Source: JBFXCS01 sp050181915 (GTDB taxonomy: Bacteria > Actinomycetota > Thermoleophilia > Miltoncostaeales > Miltoncostaeaceae). From it: 64,000 nucleotides of DNA. Below the pieces are notes generated by a model. That model saw only the letters and a list, made by a program, of their open reading frames with translations, did not search any database and was not told the DNA's origin. Location of the stretch: NCBI GenBank assembly GCA_050181915.1, contig JBFXCS010000003.1, forward strand, positions 248,001 through 312,000, in the 5' to 3' direction. Below, one piece after another: positions 16,947 through 27,362 of this stretch (positions are counted from its first letter, which is position 1; every line of letters begins with the position of its first letter). The translations under genes were made by a program, and so were the position numbers.

Positions 16947-19670
16947 GTGGACATGCGGAAAGTCGTTGATCGGCTGCGCCGGGACGCCTCGGGGGAGGTA
17001 CGCGACGACGAGGCCTCCCGGGAGCTGTACGCGACGGACGCCAGCCTGTACCGGCGGCTGCCCGGAGCGACCCTGCGGGCGGCCTCGGCGGACGACCTCG
17101 AGGCGGCCGTCGCCGCCTGCCGCGAGGAGGGCGTCCCGCTCACGATGCGCGGCGCCGGCACCAGCCTCGCCGGGCAGGCGGTGGGCACCGGCCTGGTGGT
17201 CGACTGCTCCGCGCTGGCCGCGATCGACATCGACCCGGGCGCGCGTCGCGCGCGGGTGGGGCCCGGCGCCGTCCTGGACGACCTGAACCGCGCCGCCGGC
17301 GCGCACGGCCTGGCCTTCGGGCCGGACGTGGCCACGGCCTCGCGGGCCACCCTCGGCGGCATGATCGCGAACAACTCCGCGGGGGCGCGCTCGGTGGTGC
17401 ACGGGCTCACCGCCGACCACGTCACCGCCCTCGACGTGGTGCTGGCCGACGGCACCCGCGCCGAGCTGCGCCGGGGCGTGCCCGCGCCCGCCGCGCTCGA
17501 GGCGGCGCGGCCGCTCGCCGCCGCCGCCCGGCCGCCCGCGCTGGTGCGGCGCGTGTCCGGCTACGCCATCGACGCGCTCGCCGGCGAGCGGCCGGACTGG
17601 CCGCGCCTTCTGTGCGGCTCCGAGGGGACGCTGGCCGTGACGCTCTCTGCCGAGCTGCGGCTGGTGGAGCGACCGGCCGCGCGCGGCCTGGCGCTCGTGG
17701 CCTACCCGTCGGTCGACGCCGCCCTCGATGCGGTGCCGGCGCTGCTGGAGGAGGGCCCCTCGGCGATCGAGCTGATGGACCGCGCGCTGCTCGACCCGGC
17801 GAACCGGCCGCCGGCGGTGCGCGCCCTGCTGGGCTTCGCCGCCGGCGCCGAGGCGCTGCTCGTGGTCGAGCACTCCGGGGAGCGCGACGAGGTGGCCGCG
17901 CGGGTGGCGGCGACCGCGGGCGGCCGCGCGATCCTCGAGCCCGACCGCCAGGCCGCGGTGTGGGCGGTGCGCCGCTCGGGCATCGCCCGGGCGCTGCGCG
18001 GAGACGGGGCGGCGGCCGCCGGCGACCCCCGCCCCCTGCCCTTCATCGAGGATCCCGCCGTGCCGCCGGAGCGGCTCGCCGGCTTCGCCCGCGACGTGCG
18101 CGCGCTGCTGGCGCGCGAGGGGGTGCCGGCCGTGTGGTACGGCCACGCCTCGGTGGGCTGCCTGCACATCCGCCCCCTGATGGACCTGCGCCTGCCCGGC
18201 GGCGTCGCGGCCCTGAGGCGCATCGCCGAGGAGGTGGCCGACCTGGTGGCGGCGAACGGCGGATCGCTCTCCGGCGAGCACGGCGACGGGCGCCTGCGCG
18301 GGGAGCTCTTGCCCCGCATGTACCCGCCGCAGACGATCGCCGCCTTCCGCCGGCTCAAGGACGCCCTCGACCCGGGGCGGATCCTCAACCCCGGCATCGG
18401 CGTCGACCCGGAACCGCTCGACCGCGGGCTGCGGCTGATCGAGTCGCCGCCGCGGCGGCCGCGGAGCACCGCCCTGTCGTTCGCGGCCGAGGGCGGCCTG
18501 GCCCGGGCCGGCGAGGCCTGCAACGGCAACGCGGCCTGCCGGGCCCGCACCGGGGCGATGTGCCCCAGCTATCAGGCGCTGCGCGACGAGCGCCACTCCA
18601 CCCGCGGGCGCGCGGTCCTGTTCCGGGCCGCCCTCGAAGGTCGACTCGGGGGCGGCCTTGCCGATGATGGTCTCCATGAGGCCCTCGATCTCTGCCTGGC
18701 CTGCAAGGCGTGCGCGTCGGAGTGCCCCGCCCAGGTCGACATGGCGCGCCTCAAGGCCGAGGCCCTGGCGCACCGCCACCGGGCCCGCGGGACGCCCCTC
18801 GCCGCGCGCGCTGCCGGCCGCGCTCACGAGCTGCTCGCCCTGGGCGCGGCTGCTCCGGCCCTCGCCCGACTGGGGTCTCGCGCCGCCGGCCGCGTCCTCG
18901 GCGCTCGCCCTCCCGCGCCGGTGCGCGCCTGGCGCCCCCGCCCCGCAACGGACGCGGACGCGGGCGCGGGCGGACCGCGCCTGGCGCTCATGGCCGACAC
19001 CTTCACCCGCTACCTGGAGCCCCGCGTGGGGGACGCGGCGCTGCGCGTCCTGGCCGCCGCCGGAGCGCGGGTGACGGTGGTCGACCCGGGCTGCTGCGGC
19101 CGCCCGCTCCTCTCACAGGGACTGATCGACGCGGCCCGCCGCCGGGCCCGGCGGGCCCTCGACCGCCTCGCCCCCCACGCCGACGCCGGCGCGCCGATCG
19201 TGGTGCTCGAGCCGTCCTGCTGGTCGATGCTCGTCGACGACCTGCCCCGCCTGGTGCCCGGCGATCCGCGGGCCGGCCGGGTGGCCGAGGCGGCCGTCAC
19301 CTTCGAGCGGGCCGTGCTCGACCTGGGCCCCCTGCCCCTGCGCCCGCCACCGGAGGAGCCGGACCTGGTGCACGAGCACTGCCACGCCCGGGCGCTCGGC
19401 GACGGCGGGCAGGGCGCCGCGGCCCTGGCGCGGGTGGCGGGCCTGCGCACCGCCGATTCGGGGGCCGGCTGCTGCGGCATGGCCGGCGCGTTCGGCTACC
19501 GCCACGAGGACCTCTCGCGGCGGATCGCCGAGGACCGCCTGGCCCCCGCGGTGCGACGGCACGGGGGCGCCGCCGTCGCCGCGGGCGCGTCGTGCCGCGA
19601 GCAGATCCGCCGGGTCACGGGCCGACGGGCCGTCCACCCCGCCCAGCTGCTGGCCGAGCGCCTGCCGTGA
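16947..19670 (+). CDS. FAD-linked oxidase fused to a Fe-S/CCG domain (D-2-hydroxyacid dehydrogenase-like)
   Basis: 907 residues from the GTG at 16947. The N-terminal half is an FAD-binding (PCMH) domain with TMRGAGTSLAGQAVGTGL and TLGGMIANNSAGARS, then an FAD-oxidase C-terminal domain with HGDGRLRGELLPRMY. The second half has Cys clusters CNGNAACR...MCP and CLACKACASECP and two CCG motifs (PGCCGRPL, GAGCCGMAG), as in GlcF/HdrB-type subunits. This GlcD-GlcF-like fusion usually oxidises D-2-hydroxyacids such as D-lactate or glycolate and passes electrons to a membrane carrier; the substrate cannot be read from the sequence. Its stop overlaps the C5-epimerase-like gene, so they are co-transcribed. 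An alternative ATG is at 16953. Confidence 0.88.
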   Translation: MDMRKVVDRLRRDASGEVRDDEASRELYATDASLYRRLPGATLRAASADDLEAAVAACREEGVPLTMRGAGTSLAGQAVGTGLVVDCSALAAIDIDPGARRARVGPGAVLDDLNRAAGAHGLAFGPDVATASRATLGGMIANNSAGARSVVHGLTADHVTALDVVLADGTRAELRRGVPAPAALEAARPLAAAARPPALVRRVSGYAIDALAGERPDWPRLLCGSEGTLAVTLSAELRLVERPAARGLALVAYPSVDAALDAVPALLEEGPSAIELMDRALLDPANRPPAVRALLGFAAGAEALLVVEHSGERDEVAARVAATAGGRAILEPDRQAAVWAVRRSGIARALRGDGAAAAGDPRPLPFIEDPAVPPERLAGFARDVRALLAREGVPAVWYGHASVGCLHIRPLMDLRLPGGVAALRRIAEEVADLVAANGGSLSGEHGDGRLRGELLPRMYPPQTIAAFRRLKDALDPGRILNPGIGVDPEPLDRGLRLIESPPRRPRSTALSFAAEGGLARAGEACNGNAACRARTGAMCPSYQALRDERHSTRGRAVLFRAALEGRLGGGLADDGLHEALDLCLACKACASECPAQVDMARLKAEALAHRHRARGTPLAARAAGRAHELLALGAAAPALARLGSRAAGRVLGARPPAPVRAWRPRPATDADAGAGGPRLALMADTFTRYLEPRVGDAALRVLAAAGARVTVVDPGCCGRPLLSQGLIDAARRRARRALDRLAPHADAGAPIVVLEPSCWSMLVDDLPRLVPGDPRAGRVAEAAVTFERAVLDLGPLPLRPPPEEPDLVHEHCHARALGDGGQGAAALARVAGLRTADSGAGCCGMAGAFGYRHEDLSRRIAEDRLAPAVRRHGGAAVAAGASCREQIRRVTGRRAVHPAQLLAERLP

Positions 19671-20887
19671 CGCGCGCCGTCGTGCTCGCGGCGATCGCCG
19701 CGCTGCTCGCGCTGGCGGCGGTGAGCCCCGGGCCCGCCGCCGCGGCGCGCCCGACCTACGAGATCCCCGAGAACGCGGTGCCGCCCGATCCGTACCGCGC
19801 CATCGTGATCCTGCGCGACGCGGCGCGGCGCGCAGCACCCGGCTCGCGCACGCGCCAGGACATCGACTACGTGCTGCGGCTGGGGTACCGGTACCTCAGG
19901 CCCGGCCAGCCCGCCGGGCGGCGCACCACCGTGTCGCGCACCCTGCGCGTCAACGCCTGGTGGTACCGCACCCGCGGGGCGCCGCGGTACCGGAACATCG
20001 TGGCCGACTGGGAGGGCATCGTCTCGACCTACTGGGAGGGGCGCGGCTACGCGGTCAACCCGGTCGCGACCACCGGGCGCTGGCAGGGCGTGAACGCCGA
20101 CTTCACCTCCGAGCAGCTCGCCGAGGCCCTCATCCCCTTCGGCGTCGAGCGCGGCGGCGCGGCCCGGCCGTTCATGCTGTGGGAGTACTACGACGTCCCG
20201 GACCGGCCCGGCCGCATCGCGCCCGGAGCGTCGGGCATGGCCCAGGGGCGGATCGCCCAGATCATGAGCAACGCCTACCAGAGCACGGCGGATGCCCGCT
20301 TCGCCGACGCCGCCCGGCTCGCCCTGATGGCCTTCACCGTGCCCGTCGCGCAGGGCGGCGTGCGCAGCCGGGTCACCACCGGCGGGCGCGCCCCGGGCTA
20401 CTGGTACGTGGAGCGCGCCTACCCCGGCGCGAGCCCCTGGAAGGGCGCCGCGCTCAACGGCTTCATGGTGACGCTGCTGAACCTCGAGACCGCCGGCCGC
20501 TACCTGCGCTCGGCGCCGCGGGCCCTCACGACGGGCCCCGCCGAGGAGCGCGCGCGGCCGAAGGCGCCCGGGGCGGAGGAGGCCGGCGAGCTGGCGCGCG
20601 ATCTCCTGCGCGACGGCGAGACCACCCTCGCCCGCTACCTGCCCCTGCACGACACCGGCAGATGGAGCCTCTACTCGCTGCTGTCCCCCAGCAGCACCTG
20701 GCGCACCTATCTCGCCAGCGACGGCTACCACTGCTACCACGTCAAGCTGCTGGAGCAGCTGCAGCGCGTGTCGCCGAGCTTCGGCTTCGGCGCCGTCGCG
20801 AAGCGCTGGAACGACTACGCGCGGCGCGTGGGCGTCAGGTGCGAGGGCGCCGGCGGGCCCGATCGGCCCCCGCGCGACCTGCGGTAG
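19667..20887 (+). CDS. Secreted D-glucuronyl C5-epimerase-like protein
   Basis: 406 residues, GTG overlapping the upstream stop (GTGA). Residues 1-28 form a signal peptide (AVVLAAIAALLALAAVSPGP, then an Ala-rich cleavage region). The rest resembles the C-terminal catalytic domain of heparosan/heparan glucuronyl C5-epimerases: an alpha/alpha barrel-like pattern with FMLWEYYDVPDRPG, NAYQSTADARFADAARL, KGAALNGFMVTLLNLE, RWSLYSLLSPSSTWRTYLA and the Tyr/His-rich YHCYHVKLLEQL. The family changes D-glucuronate to L-iduronate in polymers. Its substrate here is unknown and no uronan synthase is nearby. Family assignment is from remembered motifs, so moderate. Confidence 0.7.
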   Translation: MTRAVVLAAIAALLALAAVSPGPAAAARPTYEIPENAVPPDPYRAIVILRDAARRAAPGSRTRQDIDYVLRLGYRYLRPGQPAGRRTTVSRTLRVNAWWYRTRGAPRYRNIVADWEGIVSTYWEGRGYAVNPVATTGRWQGVNADFTSEQLAEALIPFGVERGGAARPFMLWEYYDVPDRPGRIAPGASGMAQGRIAQIMSNAYQSTADARFADAARLALMAFTVPVAQGGVRSRVTTGGRAPGYWYVERAYPGASPWKGAALNGFMVTLLNLETAGRYLRSAPRALTTGPAEERARPKAPGAEEAGELARDLLRDGETTLARYLPLHDTGRWSLYSLLSPSSTWRTYLASDGYHCYHVKLLEQLQRVSPSFGFGAVAKRWNDYARRVGVRCEGAGGPDRPPRDLR

Positions 20888-20902
20888 GCCCGCACGGAGC
20901 CG

Positions 20903-21208
20903 TCAGGCGGTCGCGGCCTCGACGATCGACCAGACGATCATCATCACGATCAGCGCCGACGCGAGCGCGATCGCCGCGGTCCCGATCCGGGCCCCCGCGG
21001 TGTCGCCGTCGCGCCGGGCCCGCAGACCGAGGACGATGGCGGCCAGGCACAGCGGCGCCCCGATCCAGAGGCCGCCGAGCGGCAGCTCCCAGGCCCAGGT
21101 GGTACCCGGTACCGCGAGCAGCGCGGCGGCCGCGGCGGCGATGCCCGAGGACGCCGTGCGTCTCGTGCCCACGCCCTCGGGGGTGGTCGTCGCGTCGGTG
21201 GTCGACAT
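20903..21208 (-). CDS. Small membrane protein of unknown function
   Basis: 101 residues from the ATG at 21208, preceded by GAGGAGAGG; an upstream in-frame ATG at 21283 lacks such a site and overlaps the likely promoter. After a polar Thr-rich N terminus there are three hydrophobic segments: roughly residues 21-41, 47-61 and 76-97, with RARRDGD between the last two. This resembles small DUF4190-like membrane proteins, but I do not claim the family. It converges with the C5-epimerase-like gene. Confidence 0.6.
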   Translation of the reverse strand: MSTTDATTTPEGVGTRRTASSGIAAAAAALLAVPGTTWAWELPLGGLWIGAPLCLAAIVLGLRARRDGDTAGARIGTAAIALASALIVMMIVWSIVEAATA

Positions 21209-21272
21209 CACGCGCCTCTCCTCATCTCGGCTCTCGTGGCCGCGCTCGCCGGCCGGCCATTCCGGCGGTATC

Positions 21273-21302
21273 ATGGTACTCATGTTCCGTAATAGGATTC
21301 AA
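21273..21302 (-). promoter_or_regulatory. Candidate promoter of the small membrane protein gene
   Basis: TTGAAT at 21302-21297, 18-base spacer, TACCAT at 21278-21273, read leftward. It lies in an AT-rich patch (about 21266-21320) that stands out in this GC-rich region and would give a leader of about 58 bases. Confidence 0.45.
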
Positions 21303-21339
21303 GTACCACAAACAAAGACCGGAGCGGAGCGGCGTCACC

Positions 21340-21819
21340 TCAGCGAAACGGCGGCGGACCCAGGATGGTCACCCCGTGGCGGGCCGCGGCGGCGCGCATT
21401 CGGACGGGGTCCGGCGGCGGGGCGGCGGCCAGATCGCGGACGACGGCCGGGGTCCCCGCCTCGCGGAAGAAGCCGTCGTGGGCACGCGGGAAGTTGAGGC
21501 ACAGGACGCGTGCCCGCCCCCCGTCGGCCAGGAAGGCGTGCGGCACGAGGCGGCGCACCGCAATCTGGTCGCCGGGGCCCGCGCGCACCTCGTCGCCGTC
21601 GACGTGGACCCGGATCGCGCCCTCGATCACGTGGAGCGTCTCGTCGCTCTCGTCGGTGTGGAGCGGCGTCGCCCGTCCCGCCGGCATCAGCACCTCGACG
21701 AGCGAGAAGCCGCCCCCGCTCCACGCCCCGGGCGTCAGGATGGTCACCAGCGCGCCGTTGAGGAAGACGGCCTCGGCGTCCTCTCGGCGGGCGTGCCGGT
21801 GGGTATCCCCCGCGGCCAT
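21340..21819 (-). CDS. Cupin-domain protein
   Basis: 159 residues. One cupin fold: motif 1 around TPLHTDESDETLHVIEGAIR (His and two Glu as metal-ligand candidates) and motif 2 around GPGDQIAVRRLVPHAFL (His). Single-domain cupins of this kind bind or oxidise small aromatic or sugar-like compounds, but the substrate is unknown. It is divergent from a TetR regulator with only 17 bases between the starts, so that regulator probably controls it. Confidence 0.8.
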   Translation of the reverse strand: MAAGDTHRHARREDAEAVFLNGALVTILTPGAWSGGGFSLVEVLMPAGRATPLHTDESDETLHVIEGAIRVHVDGDEVRAGPGDQIAVRRLVPHAFLADGGRARVLCLNFPRAHDGFFREAGTPAVVRDLAAAPPPDPVRMRAAAARHGVTILGPPPFR

Positions 21820-21836
21820 GGGGTACTCGTATCATC

Positions 21837-22442
21837 GTGAGCATCGACGCGCCGTATGAGCAGACCGGCCGTACCCGCCAGAAGGCGCGTACGCGCGCCG
21901 CCCTGGTGGAGGCGACGCGCACCCTGCTCGACGACGGCGTGACCCCCACCGTCGAGGCGGCGGCCGACGCCGCGGGCGTCTCGCGGACCACCGCGTACCG
22001 GTACTTCCCGAACCAGCGCGCCCTGTGGGCCGCGGTCTATCCGATCTCGGACGAGGCCTCGCTCCTGCCGGCCGATGCGCCGCAGGACGTGGAGGGGCGC
22101 GTCGAGGCGCTGGTCGATGCGCTCGCACGGGAGATCCTGGCCCATGAGGGGCAGCTGCGAGCCTCCCTGCACGTCGCTCTCCACCCGTCGGCGCGGCGGC
22201 CCACCGATCTCCCGCTGCGCGCCGGCCGGGCGAGGGCATGGATCGCCGAGGCCCTCAGCCCGCTGCGCGACGCGCTCGACGCGGACGAGCTCGATCGCCT
22301 GACGCTCGCGATCCGGACCGCCGTCGGTATCGAGTCGCTCGTCTGGCTCACCGACGTCGCCGGGCTCACCCGCGAGGAGGCGGTGGAGCAGATGCGCTGG
22401 ACGGCGCTCTCGCTGGTCCGCGCCGCCCGCGGCCGCGACTGA
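21837..22442 (+). CDS. TetR-family transcriptional regulator
   Basis: 201 residues, GTG start. The N-terminal helix-turn-helix is clear: RAALVEATRTLLDDG, then VEAAADAAGVSRTTAYRYFP. The C-terminal ligand domain is all-helical and not assignable. Its start is back-to-back with the cupin gene, which suggests control of both from the shared short gap. Ends 17 bases from the end of the convergent fusA. Confidence 0.85.
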   Translation: MSIDAPYEQTGRTRQKARTRAALVEATRTLLDDGVTPTVEAAADAAGVSRTTAYRYFPNQRALWAAVYPISDEASLLPADAPQDVEGRVEALVDALAREILAHEGQLRASLHVALHPSARRPTDLPLRAGRARAWIAEALSPLRDALDADELDRLTLAIRTAVGIESLVWLTDVAGLTREEAVEQMRWTALSLVRAARGRD

Positions 22443-22458
22443 CCGCGCCGACTCGTCC

Positions 22459-24552
<2,094 letters not shown>

Positions 24553-24666
24553 CGCTTCACCTCGTCCGTATCACGTCGGCGACCGACGCCCGGTCGCGCG
24601 CATCCCAGTCCTCAACCACTTCTCGATCCGACCAGCCCGCCCGGCCCCCGAGGGCGCGGGCACCTC

Positions 24667-25137
24667 CTACCAGCGGTAGTGCGCGAACGCCTTGTTCGCC
24701 TGGGCCATGCGGTAGAGGTCGTCCTTCCGCTTGAAGGCGCCTCCCTGCGAGCCGAGGGCGTCCAGGAGCTCGTTGGCGAGCCGCTCGCTCATCTGCTTCT
24801 CGCGCCGCTCGCGTGCGAAGCGGACGATCCAGCGGATGGCCAGCGTGCGGCCACGCCGTGCCGGGACCTCGATCGGGACCTGGTAGGTGGCACCGCCGAC
24901 GCGCCTCGACTTGACCTCGAGCGCGGGCGTGACGTTGCGAACGGCCTCCTCCATGACCGCGACGGGGTCGCGGCCGGTGCGGTCGCGGATGCGCTCCAGC
25001 GCCCCGTAGACCACGGACTCGGAGGTCGACTTCTTCCCGTCCTTGAGCACCTTGTTCACGAGCTGCGTGACGATGGCGCTGTTGTAGACGGGGTCCGGGT
25101 CGAGCGGACGGCGTGTGATGACGGCGCGGCGCGGCAT
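24667..25137 (-). CDS. rpsG: 30S ribosomal protein S7
   Basis: 156 residues, MPRRAVITRRPLDPDPVYNS at the start, GGATYQVPIEVPARRGRTLA in the middle, KRKDDLYRMAQANKAFAHYR at the end. Its ATG shares one base with the rpsL stop. S7 initiates assembly of the 30S head. Confidence 0.97.
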   Translation of the reverse strand: MPRRAVITRRPLDPDPVYNSAIVTQLVNKVLKDGKKSTSESVVYGALERIRDRTGRDPVAVMEEAVRNVTPALEVKSRRVGGATYQVPIEVPARRGRTLAIRWIVRFARERREKQMSERLANELLDALGSQGGAFKRKDDLYRMAQANKAFAHYRW

Positions 25138-25508
25138 TACTTAGGCGTCTTCGCGCCGTACTTCGACCGCGCCTTGCGACGGTCCGCGACCCCGGCCGCG
25201 TCGAGCGCGGCGCGGATGACCTTGTACCGCACGCCCGGGAGGTCCTTCACGCGACCGCCGCGGACGAGCACCACCGAGTGCTCCTGCAGGTTGTGCCCCT
25301 CGCCCGGGATGTAGGACGTGATCTCCATGCCGTTCGTGAGCCGCACGCGGGCGACCTTGCGCAGAGCCGAGTTCGGCTTCTTGGGCGTGGTCGTGTAGAC
25401 GCGCGTGCAGACGCCGCGCTTCTGCGGAGCGCCGCGCAGAGCGGGCGTCGAGACCTTCGCTGACTTGGGCTTTCGGCCCTTGCGGACCAGTTGGTTGATC
25501 GTGGGCAC
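25137..25508 (-). CDS. rpsL: 30S ribosomal protein S12
   Basis: 123 residues from the GTG at 25508 (PTINQLVRKGRKPKSAKV). Decoding-site loops TTTPKKPNSALRK and RGGRVKDLPGVRYK keep the lysines whose change gives streptomycin resistance elsewhere, so wild-type sensitivity is expected. First gene of the rpsL-rpsG-fusA unit. Confidence 0.97.
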   Translation of the reverse strand: MPTINQLVRKGRKPKSAKVSTPALRGAPQKRGVCTRVYTTTPKKPNSALRKVARVRLTNGMEITSYIPGEGHNLQEHSVVLVRGGRVKDLPGVRYKVIRAALDAAGVADRRKARSKYGAKTPK

Positions 25509-25558
25509 GTGCGCCTTTTTTCGAGCAGAACAGGAACGCCCTGGCGGGCGGCCGTGGA

Positions 25559-25567
25559 ACGGTAGCA
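25559..25567 (-). promoter_or_regulatory. Candidate extended -10 promoter of rpsL
   Basis: TGC directly followed by TACCGT (25567-25559), read toward rpsL, about 50 bases before the GTG. No good -35 is visible, fitting an extended -10 promoter. An A-rich stretch with AAGGCG precedes the start codon. Confidence 0.4.
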
Positions 25568-25606
25568 AAAGAGGGCCCCCGCCTCCACACGCCGGCCGGC
25601 CCGGCC

Positions 25607-26377
25607 TCACACCCGCGGAGCGGCGCTCTCGAGGCGCAGGCTGGCGCGGGTGTCGAGCCGCGCCACGCCGGTGATCCTCATGTCGATGTCCCAGCGCAGC
25701 GGCATGGCGAGCGCCGGGGACCACCAGAGGGTGTCGGTGCGGGTGCCGGGGTGGCTGCCGCCCGTGCGGGCCACGGTGCGGATCACCCGCACGGCGTAGC
25801 GCCGGCCGCCCAGCTCCATCGTCTGCGCCTCGGTCACCCGCGACAGAACCGAGACGGGGAGGTCGCCGGCGCGGTAGTCCTGCCTCCAGGCGCGCCCCAC
25901 CGGCAGGCTGCGTGGTGTGACGAGCGGCGGCGGCCGCTGGCGGTCGGTCTGGTCGCGGCCGATCCCGAGGAAGGTGACCTTGGTCCGCCGCGACACCGCC
26001 CGCGCGCCCGCGGGCCGCATCAGGAAGCGCACCGACTCGATGTGCTGCTCGCTGATCTCCAGGTCCTCCTCGTAGCCGCCGGGCACCAGCCGCACGACGT
26101 AGACCGCCCGGCCGGGCAGGTCGCGCGACACGCTCGCCGGGCCGATGCCGCCCGACTCGCGGCCCTCCTGGCGGAAGGAGTAGACGCCGGGCTCGGGCAC
26201 GCCGCGCTCGCGCGGGACGTCGCCGGCCTGCGCGCGGAACTCGCGCACCGCCTCCTCCTCGCTGGCCGGGGTGCTGTTCCCGGCGCGCTGGTAGAGCCAG
26301 ACGCCGGCCCCGACGAGCGCCAGGAGCACGAGCAGCGCGGCGACCCGCCCGGGACGCCGGAACGCGTTCGGGAACAT
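25607..26377 (-). CDS. Membrane-anchored protein of unknown function
   Basis: 256 residues. A single hydrophobic segment at residues 11-29 (RVAALLVLLALVGAGVWLYQ) is an anchor or uncleaved signal; the rest is extracytoplasmic and beta-rich, with no Cys. No motif was recognised. The start is probably leaderless: TACCCT at 26390-26385, then seven bases, then ATG. Divergent from the endopeptidase gene. Confidence 0.65.
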   Translation of the reverse strand: MFPNAFRRPGRVAALLVLLALVGAGVWLYQRAGNSTPASEEEAVREFRAQAGDVPRERGVPEPGVYSFRQEGRESGGIGPASVSRDLPGRAVYVVRLVPGGYEEDLEISEQHIESVRFLMRPAGARAVSRRTKVTFLGIGRDQTDRQRPPPLVTPRSLPVGRAWRQDYRAGDLPVSVLSRVTEAQTMELGGRRYAVRVIRTVARTGGSHPGTRTDTLWWSPALAMPLRWDIDMRITGVARLDTRASLRLESAAPRV

Positions 26378-26384
26378 TCCCGCC

Positions 26385-26390
26385 AGGGTA
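26385..26390 (-). promoter_or_regulatory. -10 box of a leaderless promoter
   Basis: TACCCT read leftward, seven bases before the ATG at 26377. Same geometry as at 16934, 30921 and 57164. Confidence 0.45.
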
Positions 26391-26470
26391 GGGAGCGCGC
26401 CGCCGCGATGCGATCCACAACGCGGATTTCACGGCGCCGACGACCGCGTTGGTACCGTCGGACGACCGAG

Positions 26471-27343
26471 ATGTCGCCGCTCTCCGACCACCGCGCCGCA
26501 CGGGCCCGCCGCCGGCAGGCGGTGCACTGCTGCCCGGCCTGCGCGGCCTCGGCGCGCCGGCCCGCCCGCCGGCGCCGGAGCGGCGGACGCCCGCCGTGGG
26601 CATGGGTGACCCTGCTGGCGCTCGTGGCGGGCCTGGTGCCGATCGCGGCGCAGGGCGTGTCGGACGAGCCGATCGTGGCCCAGGCGGCCGACGCCGCCGT
26701 CGAGCCGTCCCCGGACCCCGCCCCGCCGCCCACCCCGCCGCCGGCGCCGGACCCGGCGCCCAGGCCGGCCCCGCCGGCGCAGCGCGAGAACAAGCTGAGG
26801 GTGGAGTGGCACGACAGCACCGCCCACGGCGGCCCGAACGGCGGCTCGCTGTCGGGAGGCGTGCGGCTGCCGGCGGAGGGCGAGGGCTACTACACGTACA
26901 ACCCGGCCACGCAGGAGCCCCCCGGGGGCGCGGACCGCCAGTGGGGCACCGCCGCGCTCGTGCGCGAGGTGCGCCAGTGGGCGCAGTGGTGGGCGCTCAC
27001 CCACCCGAAGCAGCCGCGGCTGGGGATCGGCGACCTGTCGCAGGAGCACGGCGGGGCCTTCGGCGGCCCGGTGGTGGGGCACGCCTCCCACCAGAACGGC
27101 CTGGACGTCGATATCCGGCTGCCCCGCGCCGACGGCGTCGAGGGCGCCGCGAACCCCTCCAACTACGACCGCGGGCTCACCCAGTCGCTGCTCGACCACA
27201 TCGCGAACCGCGCGGCGGTGACGCTGGTGCTGATCGGACCGAGCCTCGATCTCGACATGTCGTCGGGCAAGGTGGTCCGCTGGCCGGCCCACGACGACCA
27301 CCTGCACATCCGCATCGCCGACCCGGACGGCACCGGGAACTAG
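26471..27343 (+). CDS. Penicillin-insensitive murein endopeptidase-like protein (M74)
   Basis: 290 residues from the ATG at 26471; an upstream in-frame ATG at 26408 is possible. A basic N terminus is followed by a membrane segment at about 43-61, a Pro-rich linker (75-103), and a catalytic domain from about 108. Zinc ligand pattern of the MepA family is visible: GHASHQNGLDVDIRLP (H207, D214) and AHDDHLHIRI (H279). MepA cleaves D-Ala-meso-DAP cross-links in peptidoglycan. A cell-wall anchored hydrolase is the natural reading. Confidence 0.85.
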   Translation: MSPLSDHRAARARRRQAVHCCPACAASARRPARRRRSGGRPPWAWVTLLALVAGLVPIAAQGVSDEPIVAQAADAAVEPSPDPAPPPTPPPAPDPAPRPAPPAQRENKLRVEWHDSTAHGGPNGGSLSGGVRLPAEGEGYYTYNPATQEPPGGADRQWGTAALVREVRQWAQWWALTHPKQPRLGIGDLSQEHGGAFGGPVVGHASHQNGLDVDIRLPRADGVEGAANPSNYDRGLTQSLLDHIANRAAVTLVLIGPSLDLDMSSGKVVRWPAHDDHLHIRIADPDGTGN

Positions 27344-27362
27344 CGGCGGCGGGGCCCGCCGC

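Noticed and set aside
18710..20887. A 725-codon plus-strand frame starting inside the FAD/Fe-S gene
   Set aside because: Real coding signal begins at the GTG at 19667 with a signal peptide; upstream it is Arg/Pro-rich shadow of the dehydrogenase.
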